The position numbers were made by a program, and so were the translations under genes. From positions 1 to 64,000 of the forward strand of contig CAJYJO010000014.1 of assembly GCA_913774845.1 (NCBI GenBank): 64,000 nt of DNA. Reading direction: 5' to 3'. Below are positions 60,082-64,000 of the stretch, piece after piece. Position 1 is the stretch's first letter; every line of letters begins with the position of its first letter. The notes beneath the pieces are model-generated. The model was not told where the DNA came from and did no database searches. It saw only the letters and a list, made by a program, of their open reading frames with translations. Source of the DNA: an uncultured Microbacterium sp. GTDB lineage: Bacteria > Actinomycetota > Actinomycetes > Actinomycetales > Microbacteriaceae.

Positions 60082-60318
60082 GTGGATGGTCGGCCGGACC
60101 GTGCAAGTCGCATCATCGTCGATCTCTTGCGCAGCTATGCAGAAGAGACGTTCGTGACTCAAACCGAGCTCGCCAGACGCACCGGCCTCGAGCAATCGCA
60201 CATCTCACGGACGTTCAACCACCGGGTGACGCTCACCGTCCCGAGCATGCTTGCGCTCTGCGATGGGCTCGGCGTCTCGCCGATGGCCGTCATGTCCGAG
60301 GCGCTGCAGGACTGCTGA
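60082..60318 (+). CDS. Second helix-turn-helix regulator beside the integrase
   Basis: 78 residues from a GTG at 60082. The motif TQTELARRTGLEQSHISRTF, then LTVPSMLALCDGLGVSPMAV is XRE-like. No clear ribosome site is visible, so the start is uncertain; the open frame reaches back to 59857 but that part looks non-coding. A palindrome TATGC...GCATA (60017-60032) lies about 50 bases upstream. It could be the lysogeny regulator or control the integrase, whose ATG begins 19 bases after the stop. Confidence 0.6.
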   Translation: MDGRPDRASRIIVDLLRSYAEETFVTQTELARRTGLEQSHISRTFNHRVTLTVPSMLALCDGLGVSPMAVMSEALQDC

Positions 60319-60337
60319 CGATCGGCGCGGTGCGCTG

Positions 60338-61516
60338 ATGGCGTGGGCCGAGAAGCTCCCGTCCGGTCGTTACCGCGGCGCATACCGCCTCCCCAGCGGA
60401 GAGACCCGCTACACCCGGGGCGGCACGTTCACGTCTAAGCGCGCCGCGAAGGATGCCGCGACCGAACTCGAGGTGAAGGTGAAACGCCCGGGGTGGCGCG
60501 ACCCGCGCGCGTCCGAGATCACATGGGGCGATTGGCTCAAGCTATGGACCCCCGCACGGCAGATCGAGCCGAGCACCACTGACAACGAGTCCGGCATGAT
60601 CGAGTTGCACCTGCTGCCCCAGTGGCGCGACGTTCCCCTCTCGAGCATCACCCGCCACGACGTGCAGGCATGGGCCACGGCCCTGATCAAAGAGAACCTG
60701 GGGACCGAGGCTGAACCCCGCTACCGCAAGTCGTCGTCGGTTCGTCGCTACCTGAACGTGTTCGTGTCGAGCATGACGGCCGCGATCGACGCCGAACTCA
60801 TCGACACCAACCCGGCGACACGGATCAAGCTGCCCCCGGATGCCGAGGGACAGCAGGTGTTCCTGACGCGCGAGCAGTACGCCGCCCTGTCGTCGTCCGT
60901 GCCGAACGCGCAGGACCGGGCCCTGCTCGATTTCCTGGTCGGCACCGGCCTGCGGTGGGGTGAGGCCGCCGGGCTGCACCTCCACCGACTCGACCTCGAG
61001 CGCGGCGTCGTCACCGTCGCCGACGTCACCGACGGCCGCGAGATCAAGCCCTACCCGAAGGGCCGCCGACAGCGGCACGTGCCCCTGCTGCAGTGGGCCG
61101 TCGACTACCTCGACGTTCCCCTGCCCCGCGACTGCGGGGTGCAGCACCGCTCCGGGCGCTGCCCGTCCGGGCTCGTGTTCCCCGCGGCGCGCGGCGGCCT
61201 CCGGGACGACCGCAACTTCTACCGCCGCGTCATGCTGCCCGCACTGAAGGCCGCGGGGCTCGAGCACACGGGCGCCACCCTGCACGATCTGCGGCACACC
61301 TACGCCTCCTGGCTCGCGCAAGACGGCGTCCCTCTAGGCCGGATTGCCGAGCTCCTCGGGCACCGATCCATCACGACGACCGAGATCTACGCGCACTTCG
61401 CGACCGCGCGCGCCGACGACATCGCCCACGCGATGCGGGACCCACGTGGAGCAAACGTGGGGCAAACGATCGTTGCGCCGGGCATCACACCGCTGCGTCG
61501 CGCCTCGCGAGATTGA
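60338..61516 (+). CDS. Phage tyrosine integrase
   Basis: 392 residues from MAWAEKLPSGRYRGAYRLPS. The N-terminal ~60 residues form an arm-binding domain (SGRYRGAYRLPSGETRYTRG), then a SAM-like core-binding domain (TWGDWLKLWTPARQIEPSTT) and the catalytic domain with R in GTGLRWGEAAG, K in PKGRRQRHVPLL, HDLRHTYASWL and LGHRSITTTEIYAHF (nucleophile Tyr). All key residues are present. It drives integration into and, with Xis, excision from tRNA-Val. It stands 68 bases from attR. Its C-terminal codons contain the arm repeats at 61443-61466. Confidence 0.95.
   Translation: MAWAEKLPSGRYRGAYRLPSGETRYTRGGTFTSKRAAKDAATELEVKVKRPGWRDPRASEITWGDWLKLWTPARQIEPSTTDNESGMIELHLLPQWRDVPLSSITRHDVQAWATALIKENLGTEAEPRYRKSSSVRRYLNVFVSSMTAAIDAELIDTNPATRIKLPPDAEGQQVFLTREQYAALSSSVPNAQDRALLDFLVGTGLRWGEAAGLHLHRLDLERGVVTVADVTDGREIKPYPKGRRQRHVPLLQWAVDYLDVPLPRDCGVQHRSGRCPSGLVFPAARGGLRDDRNFYRRVMLPALKAAGLEHTGATLHDLRHTYASWLAQDGVPLGRIAELLGHRSITTTEIYAHFATARADDIAHAMRDPRGANVGQTIVAPGITPLRRASRD
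61443..61466 (+). repeat. Integrase arm-type direct repeats, attR side
   Basis: CACGTGGAGCAAACGTGG (61443-61460) is an exact copy of 26074-26091. It contains CGTGGAGCAAA (61445-61455), followed by CGTGGGGCAAA (61456-61466). It is within the last codons of the integrase gene and 125 bases from the attR core. Confidence 0.6.
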
Positions 61517-61584
61517 TTGCCTGACCTGGCGTATGTTCGCCCCCGCTGCACGACGTATCGCGAGGTTGTGCCGGCTCAGGGTCA

Positions 61585-61628
61585 TTCACACGGAAGAGGT
61601 CATCAGTTCGAGTCTGGTATCGCCCACC
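61585..61628 (+). repeat. attR core (44-bp direct repeat)
   Basis: Identical to attL 25973-26016. It no longer belongs to an intact tRNA here: the flank before it differs (GTCA), so the tRNA fragment is left over from the original tRNA-Val 3' half. After the core it reads GCAGAAGCCCCC, the original chromosomal flank with the CCG end. Confidence 0.95.
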
Positions 61629-61632
61629 GCAG

Positions 61633-61658
61633 AAGCCCCCGGTTCACACCGGGGGCTT
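61633..61658 (+). terminator. Original host tRNA-Val terminator, displaced to attR
   Basis: AAGCCCCCGG and CCGGGGGCTT form a 10-base stem with a 6-base loop and a following TCGTCATTTCC. It is the chromosomal partner of the hairpin at 26021-26044; it would have followed the tRNA before integration. Confidence 0.75.
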
Positions 61659-61698
61659 CGTCATTTCCTCCCCGCGCGCCGACCGACGCACCCCGCGC

Positions 61699-62949
61699 CT
61701 ACTCCTCAATCACCACGCGCAGGTCGCGCCGACGCTGGCCGAGGCGCTGACGGCCGCCCGCGTTCCCCGCGGCGTTCGCGCCCGCCGCGGTGACCGGAGG
61801 ACGCAGGCCGCCCGGCCCGGTGCCCATTCCGCCGCTTCGGGCGGCGGCAACCGCTGCGACGCCGCCGGTCGTGCCGCCCAGGAGTGCGCCCGCGCTCGCC
61901 CCGCGCATCCCGCCCGAGGTCGTGGCATCCGTCATCGACGAAGCCGAGCCGGAGACGCCCGCCCCCGGCAGATCGGCGCCGGCCCCGGTGAGACCGGCTC
62001 GACCGACGAGAGCACCGTCGACAGAGGGAGCCGCGCCCGAGAGGCGGAAGTCTCCGGAGGCGTGCTCTCCCGTGACGGGAAGCGGCGTGAAGGCCACACC
62101 GTCGGCCCGTCGCCCCTTCACAGTGAGGTCGTGCGCGGCGGTCGCACCGTACGCGGTCGCGGCCGAGGCGTCGACGACGGGACCGGCGTCGAGACGGACC
62201 GTCTGCGCTCCGGCCCGCAGGGTGGCGGCCGTGGTGGCCGAGGTGCTCTCGAAGACGCCGCGCAGCTGCTGCACAAGACCGGTGAGCGCCTTGACCGATC
62301 CGAGCACCGCTCGCAGGGGGCGCACGACCTTGTTGACCATCTCGTTGACCTTCATGACCACGCGCGCGATCGCGTAACCCATGCCGAGCCCGAAGGATGC
62401 CGCGACCACGGCCATCGCCTCGATCGCCGTGGCGACGACCTTCGAGATAGCCGACTTCACGACACCCTGCATCTTCGTCACGAGGGTCGACGCCGACATG
62501 AGCCCGCTGGCGGCGGCCTCGGCCCACTCCCCCGACGCGCCGAGGTGGCGGGCGGCGTCCGAGGCGAAACGGACATAGGCGGCGATGCTGCCGCCCGACA
62601 GACCGTCGAGGTCGCCGAGACGCCGCGCGAGGTCGGCTCCGGCCTGGCGCATCGAGGCACCGGACGACGTCCACTGCGCCGCCACCGCGGCGACGTTGCC
62701 CGCGCTGCCGGTGAGCTGCTCGAGCCACGTGCTGAGCGGCTTGAGGTGCTCCATCACCCACCCCAGGCCGCACGAGGTGAGCGTGGCGATCGGATCGGTG
62801 AGCGCGGCAGCGGCGTCTCCGAGGGTGTCGAGAAGAGCGATGCCCCCGTCGAGCCAGTTCCCGCTGCGCACCGCCTCGGCGAGACCGCGACCCGACTCGA
62901 TGACCCGCGACCCCGAGAACGTCGTGCCCGGAGCGATCGTGGCGCTCAT
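61699..62949 (-). CDS. Large WXG/PPE-like type VII-associated protein
   Basis: 416 residues from ATG at 62949 (MSATIAPGTTFSGSRVIESG). The N-terminal ~200 residues are helical and Ala-rich with LGDLDGLSGGSIAAYVRFAS and TLVTKMQGVVKSAISKVVAT, which looks like a LXG/WXG-type head (about 40-190), followed by an amphipathic segment and a Gly/Ala-rich, low-complexity tail. Overlaps the next gene's stop (ATGA). No catalytic domain or toxin is visible. A type VII secretion role is inferred from its partners. Confidence 0.6.
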   Translation of the reverse strand: MSATIAPGTTFSGSRVIESGRGLAEAVRSGNWLDGGIALLDTLGDAAAALTDPIATLTSCGLGWVMEHLKPLSTWLEQLTGSAGNVAAVAAQWTSSGASMRQAGADLARRLGDLDGLSGGSIAAYVRFASDAARHLGASGEWAEAAASGLMSASTLVTKMQGVVKSAISKVVATAIEAMAVVAASFGLGMGYAIARVVMKVNEMVNKVVRPLRAVLGSVKALTGLVQQLRGVFESTSATTAATLRAGAQTVRLDAGPVVDASAATAYGATAAHDLTVKGRRADGVAFTPLPVTGEHASGDFRLSGAAPSVDGALVGRAGLTGAGADLPGAGVSGSASSMTDATTSGGMRGASAGALLGGTTGGVAAVAAARSGGMGTGPGGLRPPVTAAGANAAGNAGGRQRLGQRRRDLRVVIEE

Positions 62950-63269
62950 CACAGCCCCATCGCCGACTCGAGCGAACGGATCGTCGCGACGGTGTCGCTC
63001 TCGAACTGCTCCCACTGCTCGGCGGTCTGACGCAGCTCGCCGGCGGTGCGCAGGAGCATGGACCGGTCTTCCCCGAGCAGTCCCGTCGCCGCGGCCGAGA
63101 GCGCGAGTCCGGGCGGCACGAGGAAGGCGCACAGCAGCCCGAACGCCTCGGGCAGCAGGTCGCCGCCGCGGAGGACGGAGAGGGCGGAGGCCACGTCGTC
63201 GGCGAGGCCGTCGACGAAAGCGGCGTGCTGACGCAGGAGGTCGAAGTCGACGGTGATGTCATCGGCCAT
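62949..63269 (-). CDS. EspC-like type VII secretion target (DUF2580-type)
   Basis: 106 residues from MADDITVDFDLLRQHAAFVD. The helix-turn-helix hairpin (ADDVASALSVLRGG, AGELRQTAEQWEQFESDTVA) is of WXG100/EspC type. The end motif LESAMGL lacks the YxxxD/E export signal that typical EspC proteins carry. The ATG at 63269 is chosen; the open frame continues upstream. Co-translation with the next gene is likely (ATGA). Confidence 0.65.
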   Translation of the reverse strand: MADDITVDFDLLRQHAAFVDGLADDVASALSVLRGGDLLPEAFGLLCAFLVPPGLALSAAATGLLGEDRSMLLRTAGELRQTAEQWEQFESDTVATIRSLESAMGL

Positions 63270-63648
63270 GGGCGGCGGTCCTCTCGGGTGAGGCGGTGAG
63301 GGTGTCGTCGGCACGCAGCTGCGCGACGATCGGGTCGTCGTCGCCGAGCAGATCCGCGACGGCCCGCAGGGTGCTCTCGCGGGCGTCGGCCTCGGCCTGG
63401 CGGATCGTGGCGAGGACCTCGGCCGCGAGTCGCTGCGCCCCGCGGGCCAGGGCGGCCTCGCTCAAGCGGAGATCGACGACGCGGCCGCCGGAGTCCACGT
63501 GCACGACGACGTCGCGCCCGCGCGAACGCCCCGTGCCGCGCACACTCGCCACGGCGGCTTCGAACGCCGGCATCTGCGCGGCGCGGGCCCCGGCGCGACG
63601 GACGTCGGCCTCGACCTGGGCGAATGACTCCTCGGGATCCAGCGACAC
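63259..63648 (-). CDS. YbaB/EbfC-family protein of a type VII-like locus
   Basis: 129 residues. The YbaB pattern is visible: SAGAR-like helix, then GRDVVVHVDSGGRVVDLRLS and a long helix (AEVLATIRQAEADARESTLR). Such proteins are often found beside EspC-like genes in actinobacteria. It starts with GTG and overlaps the EspC-like gene by 11 bases. DNA binding or a chaperone role is possible. Confidence 0.65.
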   Translation of the reverse strand: MSLDPEESFAQVEADVRRAGARAAQMPAFEAAVASVRGTGRSRGRDVVVHVDSGGRVVDLRLSEAALARGAQRLAAEVLATIRQAEADARESTLRAVADLLGDDDPIVAQLRADDTLTASPERTAAHGR

Positions 63649-63751
63649 GCGATCACGCTAATCGCGCGACGAGCGATGCGACACGTTTCGGTCGGCACGA
63701 TTCACGTAGATGAGAACAATCTCATCCGCGTCTCACGGAACGATGTCGCGC

Positions 63752-64000
63752 TCAGCGTTTCCAGCCGTAGCGCGCCGCGAGGGCCGCGGCCACCGTGTCG
63801 AACCGCGCGCGGTCCAGAGCGGCGGCCTCCCGCCGCATCCCGGCGTCGTGCACGAGGTAGATCTGCTCGATGTCGACCCATGACGGACGCCGCTGCGGAT
63901 CCCACTCCCCCGTACCCAGGGCGAGGTATTGGCGGTCCCCGTCGTGCGGCTTGCTGGTCAGACGCACGGCGTACGAGCGGGCGGCATCCGCCCTGCCGAT
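63752..64000 (-). CDS. Partial hypothetical protein (cut by the window edge)
   Basis: The last 82 residues of a minus-strand gene, running on past position 64000. The visible part reads DGDRQYLALGTGEWDPQRRP, SWVDIEQIYLVHDAGMRREA and ends AARYGWKR. No family is recognised; the order beta-helix with WDPQRRPSWVDI is not diagnostic. The start is outside the window. Confidence 0.6.
   Translation of the reverse strand: MGRADAARSYAVRLTSKPHDGDRQYLALGTGEWDPQRRPSWVDIEQIYLVHDAGMRREAAALDRARFDTVAAALAARYGWKR

Larger units (their letters stand above)
25973..61628. mobile_element. Integrated siphovirus-type prophage (~35.7 kb)
   Basis: A full temperate phage genome bounded by a 44-base perfect direct repeat. 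Modules seen: tyrosine integrase, immunity region, excisionase-like gene, early/recombination genes, methyltransferase, replication, SSB, lysis/fibre cassette, HNH-terminase-portal-protease-capsid, tail genes with tape measure, and an Ltp-type lysogenic gene. No inactivating frameshift was seen in the core structural genes, so it may be inducible. The HK97-type capsid set, tape measure gene and lack of sheath genes indicate a long non-contractile tail. All lytic genes but one are on the minus strand. Confidence 0.95.

Noticed and set aside
25973-61628. 44-base repeat as CRISPR or transposon end
   Set aside because: There are only two copies, about 35.6 kb apart, one inside a tRNA, with a phage integrase beside the other. 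That is an att pair. No CRISPR array or insertion sequence was seen in the window.

Overview
The window comes from a high-GC Gram-positive actinobacterium, most likely Microbacterium or a close relative in the Microbacteriaceae. The evidence is very GC-rich DNA, the actinobacterial order yebC-ruvC-ruvA-ruvB-yajC-secD-secF-rel, the pdxS/pdxT/pdxR set, and thrS followed by an Ap4A-phosphorylase-like HIT gene. The genus is inferred from gene content, not from a search.

Layout. (1) 159-25,394 is host chromosome: rarA, a small membrane protein, a DUF349 protein, an AbiEi-like protein, then the minus-strand run from rel back to pdxS (stringent response, Sec accessory subunits, Holliday-junction processing, a YebC regulator, PLP synthase). 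pdxR and pdxY diverge from pdxS. A secreted ricin-B lectin/metalloprotease, HIT and thrS, an ion-transporter-like permease, a small DUF7882-type protein, a PPOX-type flavoprotein, a type-B carboxylesterase and an orphan membrane protein follow. (2) 25,480-26,017 is a tRNA cluster: Val(GAC), Cys(GCA), Gly(GCC) on minus and Val(CAC) on plus. (3) 25,973-61,628 is a complete-looking siphovirus-type prophage of about 35.7 kb integrated in the 3' half of tRNA-Val(CAC), flanked by a 44-bp perfect direct repeat. (4) 61,699-64,000 is host again: a type VII secretion-like set (large WXG/PPE-like protein, EspC-like protein, YbaB/EbfC-like protein) and a truncated gene at the edge.

Prophage logic. The integrase (plus) sits beside attR. 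Leftward from it lie two HTH genes (plus) and an operator array of six 14-bp near-palindromes, then divergently a Cro-like gene and an excisionase-like gene that open one long minus-strand lytic operon. The early part holds many tiny overlapping genes, an ExoVIII-like nuclease with a possible annealing partner, HNH nucleases, small membrane proteins, a DNA methyltransferase, a GIY-YIG-like gene, a replication-initiator-like gene and SSB. A hairpin at 49.2 kb divides early from late genes. The late part runs lysis/fibre cassette (M15 endolysin, two holin-like membrane proteins, pyocin-knob tail fibre), HNH, small and large terminase, portal, prohead protease, HK97 capsid, connectors, major tail protein, frameshifted tail-assembly chaperones, tape measure and tail tip genes. 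Beside attL a plus-strand gene encodes an Ltp-type protein (a superinfection-exclusion family), preceded by a near copy of the immunity operator.

The observations most worth following are: the immunity-type operator 33 kb away in front of the Ltp gene; shared integrase arm repeats on both sides of the core; a tail-chaperone second ORF with no start codon; a GGGTTTC slippery heptamer that would end a GIY-YIG gene exactly at the next start codon; repeated CGCCCTACA elements around the terminase start; and the prophage-donated CCA end of the target tRNA.
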